A stretch of 64,000 nt of DNA from Hippopus hippopus. Its lineage: Eukaryota > Mollusca > Bivalvia > Cardiida > Cardiidae. Both the position numbers and the translations under genes were made by a program. Position 1 is the stretch's first letter. Every line of letters begins with the position of its first letter. Shown here piece after piece: positions 1 to 10,820 of this stretch. The DNA lies in assembly GCA_946811185.2 (NCBI GenBank), contig OX328104.1, positions 15,388,914 to 15,452,913 on the forward strand, read 5' to 3'. The notes beneath the pieces are model-generated. The model was not told the origin of the DNA. It saw nothing but the letters and a program-made list of their open reading frames with translations, and searched no databases.

Positions 1-46
1 GATCTTTGAGCCACACTGCTAAAGCAGCTTAGGCTTGGTTCAGTGC

Positions 47-267
47 TTTTACCCTTGACCAAAAAACATCATTTTAGACTTGCCCAAATTGAAAGCTTTG
101 CAGACAACAAAATGATTGTGTCTCAAAAATAGAATTACGCCTTTGAAACAATGTGGAAAATAGGAGAAAATGCTGGTAACCAGCATTTTCTCCTTTTACC
201 TACAATGTTTTCAAAGGGTTTCTTTCTTTGGATTGTCAAAACCCAGGATTGTGTGGTAAAGGGTTAT
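47..267 (-). mobile_element. FB1 copy, diverged
   Basis: The R end is decayed but the hairpin and the L end (GTGTGGTAAAGGGTTA) are readable. The hairpin centre is GGTAACC although the arms are reversed, so the centre base alone does not fix orientation. Confidence 0.85.
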
Positions 268-374
268 TGGGTTATATAAGGTTATGTAAGGGTTATTATT
301 CTGACTCAGAGATATAAAGGTAAGGTTTTCTGTCTTCAAGGTGACTAATCTAGGGAAAAAAGGCAAAAAATAGT

Positions 375-655
375 GTAATAAAAAGCATTGTGGGAAAAGG
401 AGTTGTTGGTTGTTTCAAGCAATTTGCTCCTTTTCCTATGTTGTTTCCCAAATCTGTCAACTACAAGGGCATAGCAAGCCTGATGGTTCTTGTTTAGGGT
501 TGGGATAGAGAACAATAATAGAAGGGATAATTTTAAAATCACTATTTATGCTTATGATCTTGAGGAAGATGATTATTTAGAAAACAATGTGGAAGATGGA
601 TAAAAGTTCTCTAACTGAACAGTTTCTCTCTTTTCCGAATGTTTAAAGGATTATT
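375..655. mobile_element. two decayed FB1 hairpin cores
   Basis: ATTGTGGGAAAAGGAG with a weak mirror near 380-450, and ACAATGTGGAAGATGG with TCTCTCTTTTCCG near 575-655. Ends are not recognisable. Confidence 0.4.
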
Positions 656-807
656 GTCTGATAGATCAGTCAAAATACTTTGAAATACAGTTAAGAGTTA
701 CAGGGAATGTTTTTGTTCCTTGTGTTTATTAAATGTCCATTAGGTAGGAAGCAACTTGTCACTAATCCTTTGGGATAATCTTGCTCTATCCTGTCAGCTG
801 TACTCTT

Positions 808-1022
808 CACCAAACAATCCCAGTTTTATGCTCTTGAAGGAGAAGGCTTTTGAAACATGGTGAGAAAAGTAAAAAATACTAGTAACCAGCATTTTCTCCT
901 TTCCCCATGACGTTTTTTACCATTTCAAAGAGAGATATCGTCTATTGAGCTACTTTTAATTTGTCATCTGCAAAATGTTTTCAAATTGGACAAGTTGAAA
1001 ATTTTGTTGTGTAGTAAAGGGT
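808..1022 (+). mobile_element. FB1 copy, diverged
   Basis: Both ends are recognisable (ACCAAACAATCCCAG; TAGTAAAGGGTTG). The hairpin is imperfect and the TTAA flanks are lost. Confidence 0.75.
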
Positions 1023-1057
1023 TGGAATGAGTTAAAGTATTGGTTGCCACAGTTTTC

Positions 1058-1285
1058 TTAACCCTTTACCAAACGACAGATTTTAGACTTTTTCGAATTT
1101 ACAATATCTGCAGAAAACAAATTCAAAAATGTTACAAATGAGCTTAAGTTCTCTGATAGGGTAGAAAACATTGTGGGAAAAGGAGAAAATGCTGGTTTCC
1201 AGCATTTTCTCCTTTTCCCACAGTGTTTTGTAAAGCCTTCTTCCCCCAGGTCGTGAAAACCCGGTATTGTTTGGTAAAGGGTTAA
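1058..1285 (-). mobile_element. FB1 copy, full length
   Basis: TTAA stands at both ends. The hairpin is intact, with centre GGTTTCC. Confidence 0.93.
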
Positions 1286-1304
1286 CTCTTTTAGGGATAA
1301 ATTA

Positions 1305-2016
1305 CAGTCAAACTTCGGAAGCTCGAACACCCCTGGGACTAGGTAACTTGTTCGAAATATCGGTAGTTCGACGTATCCATATTTCAAGGTACGACGTGGT
1401 CAGTGAACGAGTTATATGTATTCTTATTGCATACTTATGACTTTTGTATTTGGAAATATTGTTTATGTTCTAATTCACTTCTATCAACGCTACATGTGCG
1501 GATTAAGATCACAGTTGCGGTTAATGAAACCTAATGTGTTGAAAAGCAATACTCTTCATGCAAACATAGCGTCACAAAAATGACTTGACCACTAATTTAG
1601 GTCAATCACCTTGAAAAACAAAAAAATTAAAAGCAAAGCAAGTATTCAATCACGACTAAACAATTTGTAATTGACACTTTGATCAAGTGTGTGTATATTT
1701 TACAGTAAGTGCTAAAAACATGCACCTTATCCAATATTTGACAGACGATTACCGGCGTATCCATTTAACAATGTAGGTGTGAAACCCAGTGTCTGATTGT
1801 TGACTAACCCTTTCTTCGACTTCTGAGAGGTAAAATACACAGGAAAATGAACGACGGGACCGTGATATGTGTTCAAAAGTTCCAATTAAGGGTTGTGCGA
1901 GCTTTCCGAGGTAGAACAATATGAATTATATAGGGATTTTGCCGGGACCGATATTGTTGTTCGAGCTTTCTTTGGTATTCGAAATTACCCATATTCGAGC
2001 CACCGAAGTTTGACTG
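1305..2016. mobile_element. non-autonomous pogo-like TIR element
   Basis: Inverted ends of about 25 bp, CAGTCAAACTTCGG at the left and its complement CCGAAGTTTGACTG at the right, followed inward by further TTCGA-rich inverted sequence. TA precedes the left end; the right flank reads CA. CAGT...ACTG ends with TTCGAA arms are typical of pogo/Tc1-mariner-type elements; the family call is inference. No transposase frame was seen. Confidence 0.65.
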
Positions 2017-2112
2017 CATTGAATTATTTTAGGAATAAATTTTTGAAATAGACTTTTTTTATTGAGGAAAAAACAGCTGAAGTACTGCTTTTTCAAGGTT
2101 ATTTTGGCATAT

Positions 2113-2364
2113 TAGTCATGCTCTGTAAGATGGGCGTTTAATGCATTCGCAAACAGTATCAACCCATGTCAGCCTGTGCAGTCCACGTAGGCTGACAAGG
2201 ATCAAAGCTTTTTGCGAGTCTTAAATTTTCTGCAATTCCAAAAGAACCATTCTACTTCATGATTCAGCCAGTTGTTAGACAAAATGGATTTTATGGATCC
2301 ATAATTTTAAGATGACTTGCTTCAGGGAAATGTATTAAACTCCCATTTGCCAGAGCATGGCTCA
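2113..2364 (+). mobile_element. FB4 element
   Basis: Starts GTCATGCTCTG and ends CAGAGCATGGCTCA. It carries the internal GTCAGCCTG palindrome and the TTTTATGGATCCATAAT tract shared by all FB4 copies. Confidence 0.85.
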
Positions 2365-2642
2365 TTTTTATGTTAAAAAGTAGCTGACAGTGCAGATTCA
2401 AAAACAGGCTGCAGGGACATATGGTTGAATTTGCCATACAAGTGTGCAACCTCATTTTGACAAAACCATGTCAAGGCTACAATAGTACAGGAACACTGTA
2501 ACTTCTACTGGCAATATTTTGTGTTTCAGGAAACCAACTTTGATTGCGTTGTTGCAAAAGGAAATCAATGCTTGTTATTAAAGAATGTGTAATGACTGCA
2601 GCAAGCAATTCCACCTTTAATCACAATGATTTCACATTTACC

Positions 2643-2869
2643 TTAACCCTTTCCCACACAATCCTGACTTTTAACGACCCTAAAAAAGAAACCCTTTGAA
2701 AACGTTGTGGGAAAAGGAGAAAATTCTGGTAACCAGCATTTTCTCCTTTTCCCACAATGTTTTCTACCTTCCCTAAACAAGTTTCAGTTTTTAAACACAT
2801 TTATTTTGTTGTCTGCAAGGGCTTTGAATTTGGACTTGTCCAAAATTTTGCTGTTTGGTAAAGGGTTAA
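2643..2869 (+). mobile_element. FB1 copy, full length
   Basis: TTAA stands at both ends. The stem GTGGGAAAAGGAGAAAAT is intact, with T in place of G near the loop. Confidence 0.95.
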
Positions 2870-3379
2870 TTGGTGTTACTTATCCATACCTCATTCACAA
2901 GTTAGTAATTATTACCAGTGGTCTGGGTATGCTTCTCTTTAATAACTCATCAGTCTTTCATCGAAAAAAAGCTTGATTTATAACTATGAATTATGGTAGG
3001 TTTATGTACAAAAGTTATTTTTCTACCCAAAAATATTGCTAAAACCAATGAAGCCAATAAAACACAAAAACTTTAGACAAAATGCATGTTATGAAAAGGT
3101 ACCCCCCCTTGAAAATTCAGCAAACAAAAAAATTTTGATGGTGTTACTGTGATGTCATCATCCATTTATCATAACCAAAATGTAATAATTAAATGGATGT
3201 TGAAATATAAATGTTGATAAATCTAGAGCATATTCATCATGACCAACAAAAATTAAGACCTAATTCGTATATTTGTCAAAACCTAGAGTTTTCTTCCACT
3301 TTCATTTTAAAACATGTATGCCATGTTTTCTGCTCCTCAATTTTAATTTGGATTTCTGAAATGACAAATTGTCCCATAC

Positions 3380-3452
3380 ATGTCTTGTTTTCAGAAAAGC
3401 TTTCCTCTTCACGGTCGGTAAAACTTGGGATTGTTTGGTAAACGGGTAATAC
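3380..3452 (-). mobile_element. FB1 L-end fragment
   Basis: Only the terminal third survives, ending TTGTTTGGTAAACGGGTAA. The 170 bp before it may be a badly decayed remainder. Confidence 0.6.
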
Positions 3453-3760
3453 AGGTTACTTGTTTCAGACGAGTTTTTCAGCAGCAAATGCATTGTTGTG
3501 GCAAGTTCATAGCGGGGTTTAGGAACATAAGTCATCAAGAAAAGAAGAGAAATATTAGAAAAATTTAAAGTGACTATTAGAGACAAAGAGAAATGCCTGC
3601 AAACTTCTTACAATACACCTAGGGAAAGCGCTTTGATTTATCAGAAAAATAATGACTTGAGTGTTGCCTGTCTTGGAAATATTCTTTGCAATCAGATCTA
3701 CACCATACAACTATGGCAAAAGGCTTTGTTTTGCTGGCTATGTCATGTAAACAAATTTTA
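3453..3760. other. no recognised feature
   Basis: AT-rich sequence without convincing coding or repeat structure. Confidence 0.5.
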
Positions 3761-4365
3761 AGGCTTGGTCACACCGAGCTAACGGATGAGTAAAGGATAA
3801 AAAACCATTTTATCCGTTCGTATCCGTTTCATGTCCGTTTCTTGTCCGGTGAATACGCTACTTGTCCGGCGACATCCGGTGATGTCCGTTCCGTCCGGTT
3901 GGAAGTTTTGAGCATATTCAAAATTTCCACTGGACAAAACGGACAGAGACATGCAAATGACAGACTTTGGATGCATCTGTCTATTTATACCCTCGGCATG
4001 TCTCATGTCTGGTACGTTCCTCATACCTTGGTGTTCGGTGCATTTCCGTTCATCATACGTTGGAAGAACGTTTTGTCCAGATATCATGCGTTGCACTTCC
4101 GTTTTATCCGGTACAAGTCCGTTACTTGTACGGTGATATCCGTTAATAGACCGTTTATTATGCGGTACATATCCGGTAAACATGCATTTTTTCCGTTACA
4201 TGTGCGGTACTCGTGCGGTCATTGTGTGGCTTCTTCGCTCCGCACACCGATCGCGTGAGCCTCGAGCGACAGAGAAGATGAATTTTGTCACCGGATAACC
4301 AAATTCTGCATGTTTTTGTCCATTTTCCCACCGTTACATATCTGTTAGCCGGTCTGACCAAGCCT
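3761..4365. mobile_element. TIR element filled with short CCGTT/CCGG repeats
   Basis: Left end AGGCTTGGTCACACC and right end GGTCTGACCAAGCCT are inverted with one mismatch. The interior is a run of degenerate words such as TATCCGTT, TTGTCCGGTG and CATGTCCGTT every 12-14 nt. Open frames here are a by-product of that periodicity. No transposase. Confidence 0.75.
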
Positions 4366-4416
4366 TTACAATTTATCTCTAAAATCAACCTAAGATTTTA
4401 ACCATACAATCCTCTT

Positions 4417-4646
4417 TTAACCCTTTACCACACAATCCTGACTTTTAACGACCCTGAGAAAAAAATGCTTTTGAAAACATGGTGGTAAAAGGAGAAAATG
4501 CTGGTAACCAGCATTTTCTCCATTTCCCACCATGTTTTCTACCCTTTCCAAATCAAATTTCAGTTTTTGATTCACATTTATTTTGTCGTCTGCAAATGCT
4601 TTCAATTTGGACTCGTCCAAAATTTTGTCGTTTGGTAAAGAGTTAA
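4417..4646 (+). mobile_element. FB1 copy with co-varying hairpin arms
   Basis: TTAA at both ends. The stem has CATGGTGG on the left and CCACCATG on the right, against the family's CATTGTGG and CCACAATG, so both arms changed together. Confidence 0.95.
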
Positions 4647-4843
4647 TGACCTTGGCAAAAAGGCTTTTGAGAAAAATTATGGGAAAAGGAGAAAATGCTG
4701 GCTTCCAGCATTTTCTCCTTTTCCCACAATCTCTTCTACCCAATCAAAGGCAGAAATCATTACTTGAGCTACATTTAATTTGTCGTCTGTAAATGCTTCC
4801 AATTTGGACAAGTATAAAACTGTGTTGCTTGGTACAGAGTTAA
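4647..4843 (+). mobile_element. FB1 copy lacking L end
   Basis: Abuts the previous copy. Begins inside the L arm and runs to GGTACAGAGTTAA. Shares right-flank sequence with the next copy. Confidence 0.88.
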
Positions 4844-4856
4844 ATTGTACTTGCTG

Positions 4857-5088
4857 TTAAAACCCATTACCACACAACCCTGAGTTATAAAGACCCCAAG
4901 CAAGAAGGCTTTTTAAAACATTATGGGAAAATGAGAAAATGTTAGTCACCAGCATTTTCTACTTTTCCTACAATTCCTTCTACCCAATCTAAGACAGAAA
5001 TCATTATTTGAGCTACATTTGATTTGTCATCTGCAAATGCTTTCAGTTTGAACAAGTCTCAAAATTTTGTTGTTTGGTACAGAGTTAA
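4857..5088 (+). mobile_element. FB1 copy, full length
   Basis: TTAA at both ends, diverged stem. Its right flank repeats the flank of the copy at 4647-4843 (GTTAAATTGTACTTGCT). Confidence 0.88.
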
Positions 5089-5319
5089 ATTGTACTTGCT
5101 TCTCTAACCAAGAGTTTTGGAAAAAGAGAGTGAAAGATTACAAACATCTTAATGGTACAGGATGCTTCGATGATCAAACAACATCTCTGGTTTAAACAGT
5201 GATAGAGGAATTCAGCTATCTTGGATGTAAAAATGTTATCCTTTTTACTCATAAAAGGTTGTTTTTGTTCCAATGAATAACCCTTAAAGCGCCTTTCATG
5301 AATATAGTTGCCTTTGCGG

Positions 5320-5380
5320 CCAGTGCAGATCAAGATCAGGCCTGATCTTTGATCTACACTGTCTGCTTTGATGAAACACT
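5320..5380. mobile_element. FB2 core fragment
   Basis: CAGATCAAGATCAGGCC next to its complement TTTGATCTACACTGTCTGC. Confidence 0.6.
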
Positions 5381-5484
5381 GTAGACAAAAGTAAACATGG
5401 AATTGCAATTAATTTGGGTCATATTTCTAGGATGTCTGACAGGTTTATTTGGTGCTTTAAGGGTTAAAATTCTATCTGTCATTC

Positions 5485-5700
5485 CTTGATCCTGACGCAG
5501 AAACTTCATGCTTTTTTTAGGACCTTCAAAAAGACAGCTTTTGAAAACATTGAGGGAAAATGCCGGTATCCAGTATTTGCTCCTTTTCCCTATGTGTTTT
5601 CTACTCTTTCAAAGACATCCAGATCTCCACTAATTTCAGCCACATTTTGAATTATCATCTGCAACTGTTTCCAAATTGGCAAGTAATAAAATAGGTCTGA
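5485..5700 (+). mobile_element. FB1 copy, badly diverged
   Basis: The L-arm word CTTTTGAAAACATTG, a degraded hairpin and R-arm words are present in order. Ends are lost. Confidence 0.6.
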
Positions 5701-5735
5701 AATTGGCTTTGAATGTAAAACAGTTGATGTATACG

Positions 5736-5983
5736 ACCTTACCAAACAACAAAATTTTAGACTGGTCCAAACTGAAAGCATTTGCAGAAGACAAATTAAT
5801 GTGGATCAAATAATGGGATTTGTCTCTGAAAGGTATGAAAACATTGTGGGAAAAGGAGTTTTCCAACAATGTTTTCTACCTTTTCACAGACAAATCCTAT
5901 AATTTTAACCACATGTCATTTGTTGTCTGCAAGTACTTATAATGCAGAAAAGTCTGAAATTTTGTTGTCTGGGACAGGATTAA
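5736..5983. mobile_element. FB1 variant with two R arms (RR)
   Basis: Both halves are R arms. The left starts ACCAAACAACAAAATTTTAG and the right ends GAAATTTTGTTGTCTGGG. No L-arm sequence (CGACCCTGAGAAAGAAG type) is present. The centre is shortened to GGAAAAGGAGTTTTCC. Confidence 0.85.
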
Positions 5984-6060
5984 AATGAATGGCTTTGCCG
6001 CATGCTAAATGGATAGTTAATGGTAAAGAGCAAGGATCAGATTGTGTTTTGTGCTTTAAC

Positions 6061-6289
6061 AACCCTTTACCCCACAATCCCGAGTTTTATCGACCGCGAA
6101 GAAAAAGCCTTTTGAAAAAATTGTGGAAAAAGAAGAAAATGCTGGTAACCAGCATTTTCTCCTTTTCCCACAATTTTTTTCTACCCTTCCCAAAACGATT
6201 GTCAATTTTTTTTGTCATGTCTATTTTGTCGTCTGCAGTTGTTTTCAATTTGGAGAAGTCCAAAATTTTGTCGTTTGGTAAAAGGTTAA
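6061..6289 (+). mobile_element. FB1 copy, full length
   Basis: Left flank AACAACCC rather than TTAA; right TTAA present. Hairpin nearly intact. Confidence 0.92.
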
Positions 6290-6385
6290 GAGAAAATGCT
6301 AATATTTTTGTCTGACTCCTAAAGCTCATGAACCCTCTGTTTTGTACAGGATTTTGTGAGGAGATAAAACTTTACTGTTCTTACC

Positions 6386-6614
6386 TTAACCCTTTACCAA
6401 ACAATCCCTGGTTTTCACGACCCTAGGAAAGAAGGCTTTTGAAAACATTGTGGGAAAAGGAGAAAATGCTGGTAACCAGCATTTTCTCCTTTTCCCACAA
6501 TGTTTTGTACCCTTCAAAAGGCAAATATCATATTTTAAGCCACATATAATTTGTCGGCTGCAAATGCTTTCAATTTGGACAGGGCTAAATTTTTGTCGTC
6601 TGGTAAAGGGTTAA
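6386..6614 (+). mobile_element. FB1 copy, full length
   Basis: TTAA at both ends, perfect stem. Its right TTAA is also the left TTAA of the next, oppositely oriented copy. Confidence 0.95.
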
Positions 6615-6839
6615 CTCATTACCAAGTGACAAAATTTTAGGTTTGTCCAATTCGAAAGCATTTGCAGACAACAAAATAACAGTGACTGAAAATTTGAAAT
6701 TTGTTTTGTGAAGGGTAGAAAACATTGTGGGAAAAGGAGAAAATGCTGGTTACCAGCATTTTCTCCTTTTCCCACAATGTTTTCCAAAGGCTTCTTTCTC
6801 AGGGTCGTCAAGAGTAGGGATTGTGTGGTAATGGGTTAA
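6611..6839 (-). mobile_element. FB1 copy, full length, shares TTAA with neighbour
   Basis: Begins on the shared TTAA and ends GTGTGGTAATGGGTTAA. Together with the preceding copy it forms an inverted pair of about 450 bp. Confidence 0.95.
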
Positions 6840-7090
6840 CAATGTCAAGACTTGATGATGGTTTTGAACAAAATGTCTGATCGGGGGAGGAAAAGAAAGA
6901 ATAAAAAGGAAGATACAGTCGTATAAGATTCATAGACAAATCATGTAAGATTCGGAGACGAAGGCAAATATTGTAACAGTTTAGAAATTGCATAATATGA
7001 GTAAATTCTTCATTTTCTACAATGTTTTAATATTTCTCCTGTGACAGATGCTTCAGAATTAGTGCTTATATTGCCAAGGTAATAAATCCC

Positions 7091-7318
7091 TTAACCCTTT
7101 GCCACATGACACAATTTTAGACTTGTCCATTTTAAAAGCATTTGCAGACAACAAATTAAATGTGGCTCAAATAATGAATTTTATCTTTTGACAGAGTAGA
7201 AAACATTGTTGGAAAATGAGAAAATGCTGGTTACCAGCATTTTCTCCTTTTCCCACAATGCTTTCATAAAGTTTTCCCAGGGTCGTTAAATGTTGACATT
7301 ATTGTGGTAAAGGGTTAA
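7091..7318 (-). mobile_element. FB1 copy, full length
   Basis: TTAA at both ends. The stem has a few mismatches in the left arm (TTGGAAAATGAG). Confidence 0.93.
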
Positions 7319-7329
7319 AACACCTTTCT

Positions 7330-7405
7330 CAACTAAATTTGCCCTTGCAGCCTCTTCAGATCAAGATCAGACTGCACAAAACATGCAATCTGATCTGTAC
7401 TGTCC
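7330..7405. mobile_element. FB2 core fragment
   Basis: CAGATCAAGATCAGACTGCA followed by its complement ATGCAATCTGATCTG. Confidence 0.65.
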
Positions 7406-7508
7406 GCTTTGCTAAGATATTCTGGACAACAGTTACCTTTAAATTGCAGCCATTTGAGTTTATTTCTAGACCGAAAGTGTTCAGTGGGTTTATTGAGCAT
7501 TCTAGAGG

Positions 7509-8956
7509 CCAGGGGTGCGGAAATCCTACGTCCGACTCGTCCGACTCAGGTAAATTTGACGTCGGACAAGTGGCTTTTTGCAATCTATTCGTCCGCGGAC
7601 AAGTAGAAAATGAGGAGGAAATTGAAAATAAAGATCTGTATTATGTAACATTATCCTTGTGAAATAGAAGTGTTCTCTCTGTCTCACTTCGTAAACAACA
7701 ACATTTTTAAATTAAATTATGATAAACTATTCCCTGATATCTGGAATCAAAAACAAACGTGGCTGACTCTGATTTTATGCGCTACGTGAGCTTTTTAATG
7801 ATTTTAACTGCGCTGCAGTACGGCCGAAATGTTGTGGTTTCTTCGCGCCATTTGGTTTGTTTAATGGAGGCAACCATAACCGAACCGAGTCATTTTTTGC
7901 GCATTATAACACTGCACGTAGACTTAACGCGGTTGTCATTTCCCTACCATTCAATATTAAATTCTTTTTTGTCGTTCGCAAAAACTTACAGCTGACAAAA
8001 GAAGTTGTCTTAATTTAACACTGTGGAACGCATTCTTACTCGGTTGCAGTAAACGTATTTGAAAGAAAACCAAACATGCTGTCTCCAAGTAAAACATGTC
8101 AAGAACCGGGAAACGTTACAAAAAGTTCGTTAAAAGGGCTTTAGACGATAAAGGCCAGCGCAGCCTTTTTACTTTCGGCGTAAAACGTTCAAATTCTTTG
8201 CAGATCGATCTGCAGGTAATCAAATCTCCGCATACCTAGTCTCAATCTGAAGTGCCGGGTCTGTCGGACATCGCCGATCTTCCATTGTCTGAAAAGTAGA
8301 CAGTTATTATCACTGCACATGATGCAAACTCTACATCTCCAGACACAATAACCAAGCCTAGCATTTTAACTTACACGGATAATGATTCCCTTGTATCATA
8401 TGATGGCTGGTAAGCAGTTCTGCTGAAGTATTGACTCTGGCACCCATAAGTGTACCACAGTAGTGTTAAAAAGGGCTGTAAGTGCAAACACTGAGATATT
8501 TAGCCATGGTTTGTGCAGTTATAGTGTAACTGTTGAATCTTTTTCAATTATTAAATTGTTGCACCTTTCTATCTACTGTATGTATGTACAGTGCCATTGA
8601 TTTGTTTTATTGATGTACCTTGAAAGTCAGTCTGCATTTTCCCAATTTGGCCAAAATCACGCTTGAATATCCCAAAATGAAAGGCTAAGGCCCCTTCCCA
8701 ATTTTTGGAAAAAAAACAGCCCCGTAAAGGTTTGCTTGATTTATTTTCATCATTATTATTAAAAACATAAGCAAAGCGAATTTGAATGGTTAAAAGAACA
8801 TCATTATCTACAAACTACGGTACATTCAGTTAGGTCTTTGTGTGCCATTTAAAATTGTTTTGTTTTGGACAAGTAAGCTTCTCTGACGGACAAGAAGATA
8901 TTTTAGATTTACTTGTCCATGGACAAGTAGATAATTTCAAGATTTCCACACCCCTG
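7509..8956. mobile_element. hAT-like element, degraded
   Basis: Ends CAGGGGTGCGGAAATC and GATTTCCACACCCCTG are inverted over 16 bp with one mismatch. CAGGG-type ends are usual for hAT. The flanks TCTAGAGG and AGTAGAGG match at 6 of 8 positions, as an aged 8-bp duplication might. Subterminal GGACAAGT words occur at both ends. A short transposase-like exon lies inside at 8096-8239; no catalytic domain was found. Confidence 0.7.
8096..8239 (+). pseudogene. possible first exon of a hAT-type transposase
   Basis: A 47-codon frame begins MSRTGKRYKKFVKRALDD and continues KGQRSLFTFGVKRS, basic and ending at a stop. A good donor, CTGCAG|GTAATC, falls after codon 40, so residues 41-47 may be intronic. 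The stretch QRSLFTF resembles the Q..L..F of a PCNA-binding box, sometimes seen near the N terminus of hAT proteins. Nothing downstream in the element encodes a transposase core. Without an alignment the assignment stays tentative. Confidence 0.35.
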
Positions 8957-9269
8957 AGTAGAGGTTAAAGCAAGATGTTAGGAACAGACTGCCGAGTTGG
9001 TCCAGTGGATTAACGTGGAATTAAGGACAAGATGTTTGGGATTTAGGGTTATCTTCAGTGTTGGTTTATCAGGATTCTTTGTGAACAGTGTTGTGTTTTT
9101 CTTAATTCATCTGTATATTTTGATTAATGCAAAGCTAGTTACATGGATGTATCTTTTCAAAATGTTGAGTTGAGGGTTCTAATGTTTAATGAAATATCTT
9201 TCCTAACTTTGGCTTTAGGTCTTGGAGGATTGGTTTTGATAAATTTATAAAGTCCATTTGGAGGTACAA

Positions 9270-9303
9270 GGGGATTGGGGGGCGGGGGGAGCCAGAGAGG
9301 GGG
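9270..9303 (+). other. G-run cluster, quadruplex-capable
   Basis: Four G runs of 4, 6, 6 and 5, separated by 3, 1 and 9 nt, in otherwise AT-rich DNA. Confidence 0.5.
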
Positions 9304-9532
9304 AAAGAGCTGTCAATTGCCAGATGGAAAATTGATTGAATTTTTTTCCCTACATGCAGTTTTTTCAGTGATAACATTGCTAAATTCATTGTCTGCATAT
9401 GATTCATGGTGTAGGTGAAATTAATGAGTAATTCAGTTTGCATTGAAATATATTTTATGGGCCGGAAACTATTAGCACGGATCCAATTAGTATTAGAATA
9501 ATCGTGATTTTCATATTACAAATATTACAAAT

Positions 9533-9765
9533 TTAACCCTATAACAAGCAATTTCGTGTTTTGACAGACTTGTGAAAACTGCTTTGTGAAAATTTTGTAA
9601 GAAAAAGAGAAAAAAAAAAATCATAATCAGCATTTTCTCCTTTTCCCACTCTTTCTACCCTTTCAAAGACAAATATCATGAATTTAGCTATATTTTTTGT
9701 TAGTTTTCTGCAGATGCTTTCAATTCAGACTTTTTTCAAATTCTGTCTTTTAAAAAAAGATTTAA
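9533..9765 (+). mobile_element. FB1 copy, badly diverged
   Basis: TTAA flanks survive. The left stem has become an A-rich run while the right stem GCATTTTCTCCTTTTCCCAC is intact. Confidence 0.75.
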
Positions 9766-9989
9766 CTCCTTACCAAATGACAAAATTTTAGACTAGTCCA
9801 AATTGAAAACATTTGCGGACGACAAAATTAACAAGACTCAAAAACTGAAATTTCTTCTGGGAGGGTAGAAAACATTGTGGGAAAAGGAGAAAATGCTGGT
9901 TACCAGCATTTTCTCCTTTTCCCACAATGTTTTCAAAAGGCTTCTTTGTCAGGGTTGTGAAAACCAGGGATTGTTTGGGAAAGGGTTAA
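9762..9989 (-). mobile_element. FB1 copy, full length
   Basis: Shares its left TTAA with the diverged copy before it. Perfect stem; ends AAGGGTTAA. Confidence 0.95.
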
Positions 9990-9993
9990 TTAA

Positions 9994-10243
9994 TTAACTC
10001 TTTACCAAACAACAAAATTTTACACTGGTCCAAATTGAAGGTACATGCACCATATGAAGTTTGAGGATGACAGATTACATGTACACGTAGTTCAAATAAC
10101 GGAATATATGTCTAAAAGCCTTGAAAGCAATGTGGGAAGAGTAGAAAATCAGATTAGCAGCATTTTCTCTTTTTCCTACAGTGTTCTCAAAAGGCTGCTT
10201 CTTTAGGGTGGTTAGAACTCAGGATTGTGTTGTGAAGGGTTAT
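9994..10243 (-). mobile_element. FB1 copy with insertion in R arm
   Basis: Starts TTAACTCTTTACCAAACAAC. About 40 bp of foreign sequence interrupts the R arm after position 10045, and the hairpin is eroded. Confidence 0.85.
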
Positions 10244-10395
10244 ATTTAAGAGTGCCAAGTATTTTGAGTGGATATTTTGCAGTCAAGAATAAAAATCTCA
10301 AATTTTGCAATTTTAAGGTTGCTCATACCAGAATATCTGTCAGATAGCAGTGTAGATCTAGATCTGCTTTGTTAAAAAAATTCAATTTGAACTGT

Positions 10396-10624
10396 TTAAT
10401 CCTTTACCAAACAACTAAATTTTAGACTCGTCCAAATTGAAAGGATTTGCAGACTACAAAATGAATCTGACTCAAAAATTGAAAGTTGTACAGGAAAGGA
10501 TAGAAAAAATTGTGGGAAAAGGAGAAAATGCTGGTTACCAGCATTTTCTCCTTTTCCCACAATGTTTTCAAAAGGCTTCTTTCCCAGGGTCGTTAAAAGT
10601 GCTGATTGTGTGGTAAAGGGTTAA
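10396..10624 (-). mobile_element. FB1 copy, full length
   Basis: TTAA at both ends and a perfect stem. Confidence 0.95.
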
Positions 10625-10820
10625 AGGATTAAAATGGTTTCTTATACATAAATAGCAAAAAACTAAAGATGCGAATGCAAATTATTTAAGTGTGAAATTG
10701 GATGTTTCATGATAGAAAAGAACTCTGTGTGATGTCCATCTTCAAACTACCTGATATTTTATTGGAAAGGGAATTAAAATATCCGTGGGACCAGAAGGTA
10801 AGAAGCTGTTACAAAATCTT

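Noticed and set aside
3779..4258. Overlapping frames of 134 and 138 codons on both strands
   Set aside because: They lie in the CCGTT/CCGG repeat-filled TIR element; repeat periodicity suppresses stops.
7339..7662. 107-codon plus-strand frame
   Set aside because: Crosses an FB2 core and the left end of a hAT-like element; no homologous domain or splice logic.
8985..9060. tRNA-like word GCCGAGTTGGTCCAGTGG
   Set aside because: Looks like an A-box of a Ser/Leu-type tRNA or SINE head, but no convincing B-box or body follows.
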